DNA of 64,000 nucleotides, taken from NCBI GenBank assembly GCA_017311315.1, contig CM029672.1, positions 6,924,463-6,988,462 of the forward strand, given 5' to 3'. Of this stretch, positions 1-11,682 are shown in pieces. The notes below the pieces were generated by a model. That model made no database searches, had not been told where the DNA came from, and worked only from the letters and a program-made list of their open reading frames with translations. This stretch comes from Dendrocalamus latiflorus. Lineage: Eukaryota; Streptophyta; Magnoliopsida; Poales; Poaceae. The translations under genes were made by a program, and so were the position numbers. Position 1 is the stretch's first letter. Each line of letters begins with the position of its first letter.

Positions 1-541
1 TTCTTTTGGCATGATGACAGTGCTTGTTGACTAAGCTTGAACTGTTTCTCTTGTTACTTTCGTAGTCAGTTCATGGATGGGATCTTATGTATCAGTCATT
101 TGGTCATGTTTCTTTAGTAGAAATTTTAACTTGTACTACTGCCAATCTTGTACTTTTGTTACCAAATATACACCATTACAATAACTTATACGAATTTTAG
201 TTTTATCTATCACCATAAAAGGGTGGTTTGAGACTCTGAAGAAACAGTAACATAGAAAACTAGTCCAGCTATGCATAAAGCAAGTTTGGCTGTTCTCAAA
301 AGTACAAACTATGAACTATGGTTTGATGATGACTTTATTGATGGCTAATCCATACAGTATGTAACTTGTTTGCAAGCTGTAAATCAAGATCAGTTACCAT
401 TATACTCTATATATGTTGTTATACACTGATATTACATAAGAATGACAACAATTAGATGATTGGTATTTTTCCTGAGAAAGTGCGTGCTATGGATAAAAAA
501 ATGTGATTAAATTCTTTTAAAACTTGACTTGATCTTCGCAG
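1..541 (+). other. Intron of the release factor gene (partial)
   Basis: This AT-rich stretch has no convincing reading frame. It ends in a 3' splice site (TTCGCAG at 535-541) directly before the first recognisable release factor exon. It is best read as the end of an intron whose 5' part, and the earlier exons, lie before the window. Confidence 0.7.
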
Positions 542-1814
542 GATTGGGCTGACATGTTACTAAGGATGTATGTTAGGTGGGGAGAGAAGCAGCGCTACAA
601 GATAAGAGTGGTGGAGAAATCTCCTGGTGAAGAGGCTGGAATAAAATCAGCAACCATTGAATTAGAAGGGAGATATGCCTATGGGTATCTCTCTGGGGAG
701 AAAGGGACACACAGGATTGTCCGTCAATCTCCATTCAATGCTAAAGGGCTTCGGCAGGTATCTGCATTTTGCAGTTCTACTTTAGTGATTTTATCAATAT
801 TCTTGCAAGCTGAAGGGAAAATACATCTATTTCGTTCTTTCTCAATTTTCTGCACAATTTGCTAATTTTTGCAGACAAGCTTTACTGGTGTTGAGGTTAT
901 GCCTCTTTTACCGGAAGACTCCATAGATGTAGAAATACCTGAAGAGGACCTGGAGATAAGTTTCACAAGAGCTGGAGGTAAAGGAGGCCAGAATGTGAAC
1001 AAGGTGGAGACGGCTGTTCGCATGGTACATATTCCCACTGGCATTGCCGTTCGTTGCTCGGGTATATACTCAGACTAACTTGCATCACACCTATTAATTC
1101 TTGGGTCCATGCTTTCACATACTTTGAACAAATACGCAATCTGTCATGTTTGGGTAGACAGGGAATCTTAGTTTGACAAGATATGGTCATGAAAAAGCGA
1201 AAAAATGCAGTAATGAATTGGTGAATGGTGACAGTGGAAAATTAATGTGAAAATCTGAATAATGCCCTCTCCAAATTAGCAGAACCTCCTAATCCTGACT
1301 GCTGAGTCCTGAGCATAGTTGATAGGCAATATTTTGTCAGCTTTTCCCAATGCTAAATTCAATTTGTCACAGAATAAGATATTTATTACTTTACATGTAG
1401 CTAAGAATGGTATTAAAATGCTTTTGAATTAAGAACTGGAGTTAACTGAGTGTTATACAGGATGAAGCTGACATTTGTTTTGCAATCTTTCCCGTGTCAA
1501 ACTTTGCAGAAGAGAGGACTCAGCTGGCTAACAAAATAAAGGCCCTAAGCCGGCTGAAAGCGAAGCTTCTGGTGATTGCCGAGGAGCAGCGTGCATCAGA
1601 GATCAAGCAGATTCGCGGTGACATGGTGAAGGCAGAGTGGGGGCAGCAGATACGCAACTATGTTTTCCACCCCTACAAGCTTGTCAAGGACGTCCGGACT
1701 GGGTGTGAGACGTCAGACGTCACCAGTGTCATGGACGGAGAGCTGGATCCCTTCATCAGAGCCTACCTTAAGTACAAGCTCTCTGCTGCTGCAGAGGAGC
1801 AAATCGTCAAGTGA
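542..1814 (+). CDS. PRFB1: Plastid-type peptide chain release factor 2, C-terminal part (PrfB1/HCF109-like)
   Basis: Three exons can be read: 542-757, 875-1061 and 1510-1814 (TGA). All have GT-AG introns and join in frame to 235 residues. Release factor 2 recognises UAA and UGA in the ribosomal A site and triggers hydrolysis of peptidyl-tRNA. Exon 1 carries the SPF anticodon-like tripeptide within HRIVRQSPFN, which marks RF2 rather than RF1. Exon 2 carries the catalytic GGQ loop (AGGKGGQNVNKVET). Exon 3 carries the C-terminal helices, with EWGQQIRNYVFHPYKLVKD. The GGQ is intact, so this is not a catalytically silent PrfB3-type paralogue. The wording of the conserved blocks is closest, from memory, to plastid HCF109. 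The N-terminal domain and transit peptide lie before base 1, so targeting cannot be checked. No frameshift or odd base is seen. A mitochondrial RF2 is the main alternative. Confidence 0.9.
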
Positions 1815-2489
1815 TGCTAGCATCTACTATCCAATGCAGTAGTATGAAATTTTGATGCAAAGCTCATCATTGGCTATGATTGATTTAGCCTAGCGAAGAT
1901 TTGCAGTTTGTAGGAGCTTTTTCCTCGTATTTTTTTCGTCTTTGTAATCAATCCCTGGCTGTAAGGGTTCTGGATATCTATAAAAGCTGGAGTAATCAAA
2001 TTGACTTGAAAGTTTTAACTAGCGAAACAACCTGATCAGAGCTAGAACTGTGGTACGATTTAAACTGTAGGAACCAGAAGCCGTGAAGACTAGTTGTTTT
2101 CTAGTTGAGTTTTTTTTTGGGTGTGTCACTAGGATTTAAACTGTTGGGATCAGAACACATGGAGGGTGCCTTCTGATGTTTTTTTTCATTTCATTATTTT
2201 GCCTGTGATGCATTTTTGGTATTGTTGTGGTTAATGACCAAACAGTAAAAAGAGAGTGTAGTAGTGGAGAAGATAGATGAATAAAGCTCGCCCCTTCCCC
2301 ATGTCCAGGGCAGCCATATATATATATTCACATGGGGGTATTTTGCAATTATGTCTTCACACTCATGTACCCTTCGTAGGGGTATTTATGTCATTACACA
2401 TATCCCGTTTTGGGCTTTACAATCCTTTAGTAGGCCGGCTGGGCTTAGGTGGAGGCCACCCCTACAACAGGAACCTCTCATGGTGAAGG
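1815..2489. other. 3' flank of the release factor gene
   Basis: The first 200 bases after the stop are T-rich and have the composition of a plant 3' UTR. They are followed by ordinary AT-rich spacer with a short TATA run near 2320. There is no supported gene. Confidence 0.5.
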
Positions 2490-4020
2490 GCTTCATGGGC
2501 TGAAGCCATGTCGCCAAGTCATTTGGCCCCCTCCGTCCCTGCGGCCTGTGACCTTATGTAATCTTGGGTAGAAATGAATTTGCCAGCGCAGCTCAGCTTC
2601 GTGCCGCGGACACGGGATCGAACTGGTTGTCGTAGTCGCCCTCCGGTCGCGAAGTCGAGTTATCTGGCCAAGCCGCCCCGCCGAGGCGAGACTGGAGTCG
2701 TCCCGCGGACATGAGGTTGAAGCCAAGGCTGGACTCATCCTGCGGAGACGAGGCCGAAACGAGGGTAGGACTCGTCCCACGAACACTGAGTCGAAGTGGT
2801 TTCCGGAGTTGTCCTGCGGACTCAAAGTCGAAGTACATCCCGGTGGCTCACGGCCCGACGACGGTGTCTTAATGACGCCGATGATCGCGCCGACTGCTAG
2901 GATGTCAGGCACCTGCACGACCACGGTCGTGCGCACCTTCCCTCCCAAGAGGGCAGGACGTGTGGCGGGGCGTGACTGGGGCGACCACACGACCGCGGTT
3001 GTGCGCGCCTTCTCGAGGGGGCGGGACGTGATTGGTGCGTCGTGGGCTGTCAGGCAGCCACATGACCGCGGTCGTGCGCGCCTTCCCGAGGGGGCGGGAT
3101 GCGTGGCGGGACGTGATTGGTGCATCGTGCTCGATATGTTCAATCTTAAGTACTGCATGCTGAGGATCACTCCCCTCTGTCAAGGCTGGAACTTGTCCAT
3201 TGTAGAGGGCGACACATCAGGTGCATCTACGCCTTCCGGGGCTTCGCTAAGTCCCAGTGTGAGTTCCAACGACCCTTTTACCACCACTCTTGCTTGACCC
3301 CCGGGCCTCCTCTAACCCTTTCTTAGGCTTGCAAGCTTAATGCTCCCACAGGTGGAGATGGTGGCAGTGGTCCTACTTGGGCAAGAGATGAGAGCTGAGC
3401 GCAGCGTGGTGGAGGACCTGATCATGAGGGGATTGTCGCAACTGCGCATGCGTGATGTTTGGCGTCTCGTGCCATCTCACCCACCCTTCGATTAGGACAA
3501 CAAGTCTAGGCGGGGGGGGGGGGGGAAGGGGGCAAAGCGCCCTCGTGAGGTCTTGGAGGACTCGCCCCCATCACTCGAGTGGGGAGAGCATGGTAGCCCT
3601 AGCGACTCGCCTCGGGCAAGGCCTTCTAGCGCTATGGGCACCTCTCATCGCCCCAACAAAGGCAACGGACTTACGACCAGTTCCTTGCGTGTTTTCCCCA
3701 TCGAGGCCACTGCCAGTCGACTCGTCTTTGTGGGAGAGTCAATGCGCTAGTGACGCGGCCACTGAGGCCAACACGGTAGGCATTGCATCAGCGCGCGCAT
3801 CAGGGGCCACGGCGGGTGTAGCTTTGTCTGGCACTATGGAGATCCCCATGGACAAGGTGGTCTCAGAGCCTGGTTTGGAGCGCGTGATCCCCACATCCTC
3901 ACCACGTGCTGGCACACCCCAAGGTGCAAACTCAGGCGCCCCTCTGTTGGTTCAGAAACACATCACCACTAGGGACTTCGCCTTGTCGAAGCCCATGGTC
4001 GAGCTCTTGATGGTGTGACA
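2490..4020. repeat. GC-rich repeat-like block, probably transposon-derived
   Basis: The base composition jumps to strongly GC-rich between AT-rich flanks. Around 2915-3125 a motif near CGCGGTCGTGCGCGCCTTC, followed by a G-rich tract and a GGCGGGACGTGATTGG-like segment, occurs three times in direct orientation. Open frames exist on both strands (for example 3452-4018 +), but none has a domain I recognise. A poly-G tract lies at about 3510-3524. The block could be a retroelement LTR with internal sequence, or part of a DNA transposon. I found no terminal repeats or target duplication. Confidence 0.4.
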
Positions 4021-4579
4021 GTGACTGGCGAGTTAACATGGAGGGAGGTGGGCATGATCGAGGGTTATGCTAGTGGTGGTGTCTTGCCGGCACTAACGGG
4101 TTGGCGGTGCTCAATAGGCGATGCCAAAGGCGCAGAGACAATCCATGGCGACAAGAAATCAAACAAACACTGAATTAAAATTTACTCTCTTTTTTTGTTT
4201 ACGCTGAACCATTTTTCTTGTGCTACCCGGGCTTGGTTGGATCTTCCCCGTACATTAGTAAAAAATACTATCCGTAGTTCCAAGCCAAGACATAAGAGAA
4301 CTTTGTTTTAGAGTAAGACATTCGAGGTCTTTTGACAAGTGAGGATGCGAAAAAAAAAAGAAACACAAGGACTTTGGGACAGAGCTTGGCGGGCTGGGCT
4401 GGAACTTGGACAGGCCACGTAAGACGACACCGGCCTCATTAAGTCAGGGAGGTTTTCGGCCCATTTTGCAGTCTATTAGGACACAATGGCGAATTTCAGT
4501 GAGTGAACATCAGGCCCAATGTTCAGCCCATGGTCCCGAGCACTTGCGCTGTTTTGCGTTTTCATTTTTACTTGGAAAA
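4021..4579. other. Spacer without recognised features
   Basis: Mixed-composition DNA. I see no gene, tandem repeat or clear element end. Confidence 0.4.
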
Positions 4580-5035
4580 AGTGTACTTACCCTCCACAAG
4601 ATGATTCATTTACTTAATCCCCTTAAGTGTAAAATTAGGTATCATGCCCCTCAACTATACAAAACTGTCTAAATAACTTTGTAAGACTGTTTTGCCACCT
4701 TGACGAATAGCATGGCTAGCGATGTGGCAATGACTCAGCAGATTAAATTTAAAAAAACATTACAAAATGGCTCACATGTCATCGAGTGAACCTCCTTCCT
4801 CGTGGAAATTCCTTTTGAAAAGAACAATTGAACTTAACCATATGATAAGTAGACCTCACTGTTTAAAATAATTTTTATGCTGCAAACCATAGCTACGTCG
4901 TCGGTCACGCCATTCGTCACAGTGGCAAAACCGAGAAAGGAGGATATTACAGTTTTGTATAGATCAAGGGCATAATATCTGGTTTTATACCCTAAGAGTT
5001 AAGTAGGTGAACCACCATACTTGAAAAGGCTAAGG
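4580..5035. mobile_element. Foldback/MITE-like element with ~90-bp imperfect inverted repeats
   Basis: The left arm (about 4580-4668, containing CATGCCCCTCAACTATACAAA) pairs with the reverse complement of the right arm (about 4950-5035, containing TTTGTATAGATCAAGGGCAT). The match continues imperfectly outwards to GTACTTACC versus GGTGAACC-type ends. The middle has no coding sequence. I could not fix the exact ends or a target duplication, so the superfamily is left open. Confidence 0.55.
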
Positions 5036-5437
5036 AGACCTTTTCCCTTTTACTTTCGCCTTGTGCTTCCAAACTCGGTTTCAAGCAGAATGTACACAAC
5101 TCAAAATCGTCCAAGCCTTCAAAAATGGCAGAAAACCCCGTTCAGCTGTGTGGGTAAATACTACACATGGAACTCAACAAAAAATTGAGTCGTACCCACG
5201 GTATAATCATGTGCTTCTACGTTACATGCGGTTACTCTGCATCGTTACATAGCCTGTGATGAGAGTTGTCATTCGATACGTACGTTTTCAGACACAACGA
5301 GCAAAGCAAAACGAAAGAATCAGCTGGATCGAAGCAGACTAGCACAGCACAGGCTCGGTCCAAGATCCGGCAGAGACTGGGACGGAGCTACACCCGGGCA
5401 GGGCAGACTTCAGCCCAAAGTATGGAAAAATATAGTG
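5036..5437. other. Spacer between foldback element and Copia insertion
   Basis: No gene, repeat or RNA signal is seen. The last bases before the retrotransposon are its target duplication TATAG (5438-5442). Confidence 0.4.
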
Positions 5438-5442
5438 TATAG

Positions 5443-6384
5443 TGTTGAATATATAAGCACATGTAGGTTTAATTTATTCCATAAATAAATCATGACATCA
5501 TGCACGCAAAATAACAGAACTATCACAGGCATAAAAGATCTAGACATGTAAACCAGGAAACTGTACATGAACAGATCTAATACGGAGAACATGACTGTTA
5601 CGTACCGATGGTTCTGTTCTGATCGGTTTGCCGATGTAGACGCCGCAGGCACGGTGAGGATGACACGAAGTCGATGACGATTCGCCGAAGCCGAACGACG
5701 AGGAAGACGAGCCAGAGCTACAGCGAGCAGTCGCGCAGAGCGCTTCCCAAAAACCTTATTCGCCCTCTCCCGGTGCAGGACTTCGAAAGCGACGGTTCCG
5801 GAGACCTGCTCTCCCGAACGACAGTGCACGCCGGCGGACGGGACGGAGTAGACTACGTGGGACGGCGCAGCACAATGGATGGAGGAGGCAAAACCCTAGA
5901 TTGATTTTCGCGTTATGCTGTATGGAGGCGGCGACTCCGTATTTATAGAAAACCAGGACGCGTGATCAAGACGCCTGCACGTTCTCCATAACTCGTAACC
6001 GAACCGGATTAGTCGCGTAACCGATCCGGATTCACCGCCACACAAAACAGCAAAAGATAAAACTGCAAAAGGAAGCCGCGTCTGCGCAAGCACCTGGAGC
6101 GGATTTTGGCGGACCATTCACGCAGGTGCCGTGCGCCCGCGCCGCCCAGCCCAGCCCAGCCCAGCCCGGCGAGGCGAGCGAGCGCGCGCGTGTTATCCTC
6201 TAGTTCTCTCCCACACATGCCTCAAGTGACTAGGAGTGCACCATCCCTTTTAAGGTGGTCTTCCTCTCCTAGAACTAGCAATATGGTACTAAAGGTCACA
6301 TGCATGCCTCCTTTGCATGAGTGGGCCTTTGAGATTTAATAGGAATTATTCTTATTATATGGGCTAGGCCCACATAATCCAACA
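5443..6384 (-). repeat. 3' LTR of the Copia element (942 bp)
   Basis: The ends TGTTG...CAACA form the usual short terminal inverted repeat with TG/CA borders. Compared with the other LTR it has a 7-bp CCGGATT insertion near 6006 and lacks a 30-bp duplication. A TATA-like motif (TCTATAAAT on the minus strand) lies near 5941-5949. Confidence 0.93.
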
Positions 6385-6400
6385 ATCCCCCACCAGATCT
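6385..6400 (-). promoter_or_regulatory. Polypurine tract of the Copia element
   Basis: On the minus strand a purine-rich run (CTGGTGGGGGAT) lies immediately before the 3' LTR. This is where the plus-strand primer for reverse transcription is expected. It lies within a longer purine-rich segment. Confidence 0.7.
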
Positions 6401-6936
6401 CAAAGTCCCACAGAGATTTGCCTGAATTCCAATGTACTGTTTATATATCAGTATTTCGATGGAGACCGATTAAGGTTGAACATCCACCTAGAACTCCAAG
6501 CTACACTTACTCACAACTTGAACAATGGACTATGCCTTGAATTGCAAGTTTGGTGCAAGCAAGCTTCACTTAAAGACTTAACTGATACTAGGCCGCCAGT
6601 AGGCTACCCCTCGGTTGGAGCGTATAAGTCATACTCCTTGGTCTCTTCATGAGCTTAGTAGGAGATTACCCAAGATCTCCATAGACTGCAACTAACAGTC
6701 GGGCTCATATAGGTGTGTTCTTTCAAGAACGCTCTGCAGGATAGCGTCTTCGCTTCTAAAAGCCAATGGAACACATTAAGACCTTAGTCAACCTGCCTTG
6801 CAGTTTCTGAGAGTATTGCATCTTCACATAGAGAGGGTTGAAATTACTCTCCTTCAGTTAACTAATGGCTTGTTTTTCCCAGATCCTAATTCACGGGATC
6901 TCCGATCACATAGGTTGGGTTACTACCATAGATAAC
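6401..6936 (-). other. Copia 3' internal non-coding segment
   Basis: About 540 bases between the pol stop and the polypurine tract. I see no open frame of note. It is part of the retrotransposon. Confidence 0.6.
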
Positions 6937-9900
6937 TCACATGGGTCTCATACCCATCTCCTTCGATGCACTATCTATCACATTCCGTGATAGTCCCTTT
7001 GTAAAGGGATCTGCCATGTTTTTATCTGTTTGGATGTAATCCAAGGTTATAACTCCGGAGTTTCTCAATTTCCTGACAGACTTCAATCGTCTCTTAACAT
7101 GCCTGGACGATTTCATATTATCCTTAGAACTGTTCACTTTAGCGATAACGGTTTGATTATCACAGTTCATAAGGATAGCTGGCACTGGCTTTTCCACCGT
7201 AGGTAGATCCATCAATAGATCTCGTAGCCATTCTGCCTCAACAATAGCAGTGTCTAGTGCCGCAAGCTCTGCTTCCATGGTTGACCTCGTCAAAATGGTC
7301 TGTTTGCAAGACCTCCATGAAACAGCACCACCACCAATAGTGAAAACATATCCACTAGTGGCTTTGATCTCATCAGCATCAGAGATCCAGTTGGAATCAC
7401 TATAACCCTCCAGCACCGACGGGTACCCAGTATAATGAAGTCCAAAGTTCGAGGTACCTTTCAGATAGCGCAACACTCGCTCAAGTGCCTTCCAGTGATC
7501 ATCTCCTGGGTTAGATGTAAACCGACTCAATTTGCTCACAGCAAAGGAGATGTCTGGCCTTGTTGCACTAGCTAGGTACATTAGTGAGCCAATTATTTGG
7601 GAGTATTCTAGCTGATTCCTAGCAATTTTCTTATTCTTACGAAGTAACACGCTAGGATCATAAGGTGTTGGAGAAGGCTTGCTGTCAGAAAAGCCAAAAC
7701 GGCTCAAGACCTTTTCCACATAATGAGATTGCAAAAGTGTAATCCCATCCTCACCTCTAACCAATTTAATGTTTAGAATAACATCAGCCACTCTCAGATC
7801 TTTCATATCAAAGTTTTGAGACAAGTATGATTTGACCTCATTTATCACACTAATGTTTGTCCCAAAAATCAAGATGTCATCCACATACAAACATAGAATA
7901 ACTCCCTCACCCCCACCATAACGATAGTATACACATTTATCTGCCTCATTGACAGCAAAGCCTGCAGATGTCAGTATTCTATCGAACTTCTCATGCCACT
8001 GCTTAGGGGCTTGTTTCAGACCATACAAAGATTTCAACAGTTTTAACACCTTGCCTTTTTGACCTTCTACTACAAATCCATCAGGCTGTTCCATGTAAAT
8101 TTCCTCATCCAGCTCTCCGTTAAGAAAAGCTGTCTTAACGTCCATTTGATGAACGAGAAGACCATGTGAGGCAGCCAAAGCAAGTAGTACTCGAATTGTG
8201 GTCAGTCTAGCAACAGGTGAGTAAGTGTCAAAGAAATCTTCGCCTTCTTTCTGAGTATAGCCCTTGGCAACAAGCCGAGCCTTATATTTTTCAATAGTAC
8301 CATCTGGCCTAAGCTTCTTTTTGAACACCCACTTACACCCTACAGGTTTGCACCCATAAGGTTTATCTGTCAGCTCCCAGGTTCCATTAGCGATAATGGA
8401 ATCCATTTCACTACGGACAGCCTCCTTCCAGTAGTCTGCATCAGGGGATGCATACGCTTCTGAAATAGACTTGGGAGTGTCGTCCACAAGGTACACAGTG
8501 AAATCATCACCAAAGGATTTGAATATCCTTTGTCTCTTGCTCCTTCTAGGAGCTCCGCTGTCATCCTCCTCATTGACAAGTTCATGTGTATGTTCAAAAG
8601 GTTCAGGTGATGTGATTGAACTGGGAATTATTTCAGAAGGTTGACTAGTAGTGTTATGTGTATCCTTCATAGGAAAAATATTCTCAAAGAATGTTGCATC
8701 TCGAGACTCCATAATTGTACCAACATGCATGTCAGGTACCTCAGTTTTAACTATCAAAAATCTATAGGCAATGCTATGATTAGCATATCCCAGAAAAACG
8801 CAGTCCACAGTTTTAGGTCCAAGCTTGCGTTTCTTAGTTATTGGCACATTAACTTTCGCCAAGCACCCCCATGTACGCAAGTAAGAAAGTGATGGTTTTC
8901 TCCCAATCCATACCTCGTATGGTGTTTTGTCCTTATTTCTGTTAGGAACTCTATTTAATACGTGATTAGACGTTAGCAAAGCCTCCCCCCACCATGCCTT
9001 AGGTAATCCCGCAGTATCTAACATGGCATTCACCAAGTCAGTCAACGTGCGGTTTTTCCTTTCGGCAATCCCATTTGACTCGGGGGAATAAGGAGGCGTC
9101 CTCTCATGTATAATGCCATGTTCCTCACAAAATAAGTCAAATTCGTTTGAGAAATACTCTCCACCACGATCTGACCTAAGTCTTTTTATCTTTCTATTTA
9201 ACTGGTTTTCAACTTCTGCCTTATAGATTTTAAAATAGTCTAAAGGCTCATCTTTCGTTTTCAATAAATACACATAACAGAACCTAGTTGCATCATCAAT
9301 CAATGTCATGAAATATCGTTTTCCACCCTTCGTCAACACGCCATTCATCTCAGAAAGATCTGAATGCAGGAGTTCTAGTGGTGCCAAGTTTCTCTCCTCG
9401 GCAGCCTTGTGAGGCTTACGAGGTTGCTTTGATTGCACACAGCTATGGCATTTAGAACCTTTGGTGATGGAAACGTTTGGAATTAAATTCATACTGGAAA
9501 GCCGAGACATCAAACCAAAATTAATATGACATAGACGTGAGTGTCAAACATTAGCCTCATCATCCACACTGCCACAAATATGGTTTACAGTCTTATTGCA
9601 GAAATCTGAAAGGGAAAAGCGGAACAAGCCTCCGCACTCATAGCCTTTACCAATAAAATGTCCATGTTTAGACACGACTACTTTATTAGACTCAAATACC
9701 AACTTAAGCCCGTCTCTACATAAACGGGAGCCACTAACGAGATTCTTGTCTATAGAAGGGACATGCTGCACGTTCTTCAGCTGCACGATCTTTCCCGAAG
9801 TAAACTTCAGATCTACCGTGCCAACACCATGAACAGTAGCATGTGACCCATTCCCCATTAGGACGGAGGAATCTCGGGCGACCTGATAAGAAGAAAACAA

Positions 9901-10149
9901 CGAAATATCAGCACACACATGTACATTAGCTCCTGTATCAATCCACCAATTGGTACACAAAGCAAGTTCTATCATCCTGATTGTTGTTGTTCTTCTTCTT
10001 CTTGAAGTTGGTTGTCTGTTGGGCTTTAACAAATTTCCCTTTGTTCTTGTTTGAGGGTTTCTGTACCACATTGGCACTAGACTGCCCTCCATCACCCTTA
10101 GACACAGCGTCCTTTTCCCGAGCTTTCTCCTCAATTTCAAGAGACCCAA
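6937..10149 (-). pseudogene. Copia pol (protease, integrase, RT, RNase H), interrupted by an in-frame TGA
   Basis: The frame 9544-10149 holds an aspartic protease with active site WWIDTGAN. It stops at TGA (9544-9546). The same frame continues as 6937-9543 and can encode the rest. Numbering from the first methionine after the stop (base 9513), this part has the end of the GAG-pre-integrase zinc region (CHSC), integrase with D52, D115 and E151 (DD35E spacing), reverse transcriptase with YVDD at about residues 543-546, and RNase H with SDSNW and the SRHVKRR region near the end. The normal product is a single polyprotein that processes itself and copies and integrates element RNA. One TGA between protease and integrase separates the two halves here. 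Gag and protease are also in different frames. Confidence 0.9.
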
Positions 10150-10681
10150 TCAGATTCTCAACAGAGTACTCTTGTCTCTTGTGTTTGAGTGCTGTTCCGA
10201 AATTCCTCCATGAAGAAGGTAATTTCGCAATAATACATCCAGCCACAAACTTGTCGGGTAAGGCACACTTCAGGAGTTCGAGTTCCTTGGCAATGGCCTG
10301 TATCTCATGAGCCTGATCGACTACACAACGGTTATCAACCATCTTGTAGTCATGAAATTGCTCCATGACATACATGTCATTGCTGGCATCAGTAGCACCG
10401 TATTTGGAATTCAGTGCATCCCATAACTCCTTCGCGTCTGTCATGTGCATATACACCTCGCACAGACGGTCAGCAAGAACACTAAGAATGCATCCAACAA
10501 AGAGAGTAGTGGCAGTCTCGAATTCTTTCTGCTTTTCAGCATCAAGAACACCTTCAGGCTTGCCATTACTAACCCAGAATACATTCATAGCAGTAAGCCA
10601 CAGAGTGACCCTAATCTGCCATCTCTTAAAGTGCACACCGGAGAATTTATCCGGCCTCAGTGCATCGGCAAATCCAGCCAT
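9938..10681 (-). pseudogene. Copia gag, truncated before the zinc knuckle
   Basis: The start ATG is at 10681, only 36 bp inside the 5' LTR. It opens a 247-residue frame beginning MAGFADALRPDKFSG. This is a UBN2-type Copia gag (RNA-binding capsid) with the expected LWDALNSKYG and LPSSWRNF blocks and a lysine/asparagine-rich tail. The frame ends just after CFVYQ, where Copia gag normally carries a CCHC zinc knuckle. It overlaps the protease in another frame. A deletion that removed the knuckle and joined the ends out of frame explains this best. The open frame runs back into the LTR as far as 11104. I read that part as chance, because the family start is at the MAGF methionine. Confidence 0.82.
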
Positions 10682-10717
10682 AGTAAAACCACAATGCCTA
10701 CAATAAGGTTTTTGGAT

Positions 10718-11682
10718 TGTTGAATATATAAGCACATGTAGGTTTAATTTATTCCATAAATAAATCATGACATCATGCACGCAAAATAACAGAACCATCA
10801 CAGGCATAAAAGATCTAGACATGTAAACCAGGAAACTGTACATGAACAGATCTAATACGGAGAACATGACTGTTACGTACCGATGGTTCTGTTCTGATCG
10901 GTTTGCCGATGTAGACGCCGCAGGCACGGTGAGGATGACACGAAGTCGATGACGATTCGCCGAAGCCGAACGACGAGGAAGACGAGCCAGAGCTACAGCG
11001 AGCAGTCGCGCAGAGCGCTTCCCAAAAACCTTATTCGCCCTCTCCCGGTGCAGGACTTCGAAAGCGACGGTTCCGGAGACCTGCTCTCCCGAACGACAGT
11101 GCACGCCGGCGGACGGGACGGAGTAGACTACGTGGGACGGCGCAGCACAATGGATGGAGGAGGCAAAACCCTAGATTGATTTTCGCGTTATGCTGTATGG
11201 AGGCGGCGACTCCGTATTTATAGAAAACCAGGACGCGTGATCAAGACGCCTGCACGTTCTCCATAACTCGTAACCGAAAGTCGCGTAACCGATTCGGATT
11301 CACCGCCACACAAAACAGCAAAAGATAAAACTGCAAAAGGAAGCCGCGTCTGCGCAAGCACCTGGAGCGGATTTTGGCGGACCATTCACGCAGGTGCCGT
11401 GCGCCCGCGCACCATTCACGCAGGTGCCGTGCGCCCGCGCAGCCCAGCCCAGCCCGGCCCGGCGAGGCGAGGCGAGCGAGCGCGCGCGTGTTATCCTCTA
11501 GTTCTCTCCCACACATGCCTCAAGTGACTAGGAGTGCACCATCCCTTTTAAGGTGGTCTTCCTCTCCTAGAACTAGCAATATGGTACTAAAGGTCACATG
11601 CATGCCTCCTTTGCATGAGTGGGCCTTTGAGATTTAATAGGAATTATTCTTATTATATGGGCTAGGCCCACATAATCCAACA
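10718..11682 (-). repeat. 5' LTR of the Copia element (965 bp)
   Basis: It has the same ends as the other LTR. It carries a 30-bp tandem duplication (unit with CAGGTGCCGTGCGCCCGCGC) at about 11381-11440 that the 3' LTR lacks. The segment that follows on the minus strand (10682-10717) does not contain the TGGTATCAGAGC initiator-Met tRNA complement usual for plant Copia elements. Confidence 0.93.
11213..11225 (-). promoter_or_regulatory. TATA box in the Copia 5' LTR
   Basis: TCTATAAATACGG on the minus strand is a good plant TATA box. Transcription would start some 25-35 bases lower, near 11185, inside the LTR. The same motif is present in the 3' LTR. Confidence 0.6.

Larger units (their letters stand above)
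5443..11682 (-). mobile_element. Copia LTR retrotransposon, full-length but defective
   Basis: This is a 6.2-kb element read on the minus strand. Two direct LTRs (5443-6384 and 10718-11682) both begin TGTTGAATATATAAG and end ATCCAACA on the plus strand. They are flanked by the exact 5-bp duplication TATAG at 5438-5442 and 11683-11687. The internal order on the minus strand is gag, protease, integrase, reverse transcriptase, RNase H. Integrase before reverse transcriptase defines Copia. The LTRs differ by about two substitutions outside a CAGCCC tract plus a few indels, so the insertion is recent. The coding part is broken in at least two places, and no usual primer-binding site follows the 5' LTR. 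It therefore looks unable to move without help. Confidence 0.95.

Noticed and set aside
10682..11104. Open frame that extends gag 141 residues upstream into the LTR
   Set aside because: The extension lies inside the LTR, also occurs in the 3' LTR as a separate frame (5410-5829), and has no domain. The gag family start is the ATG at 10681.
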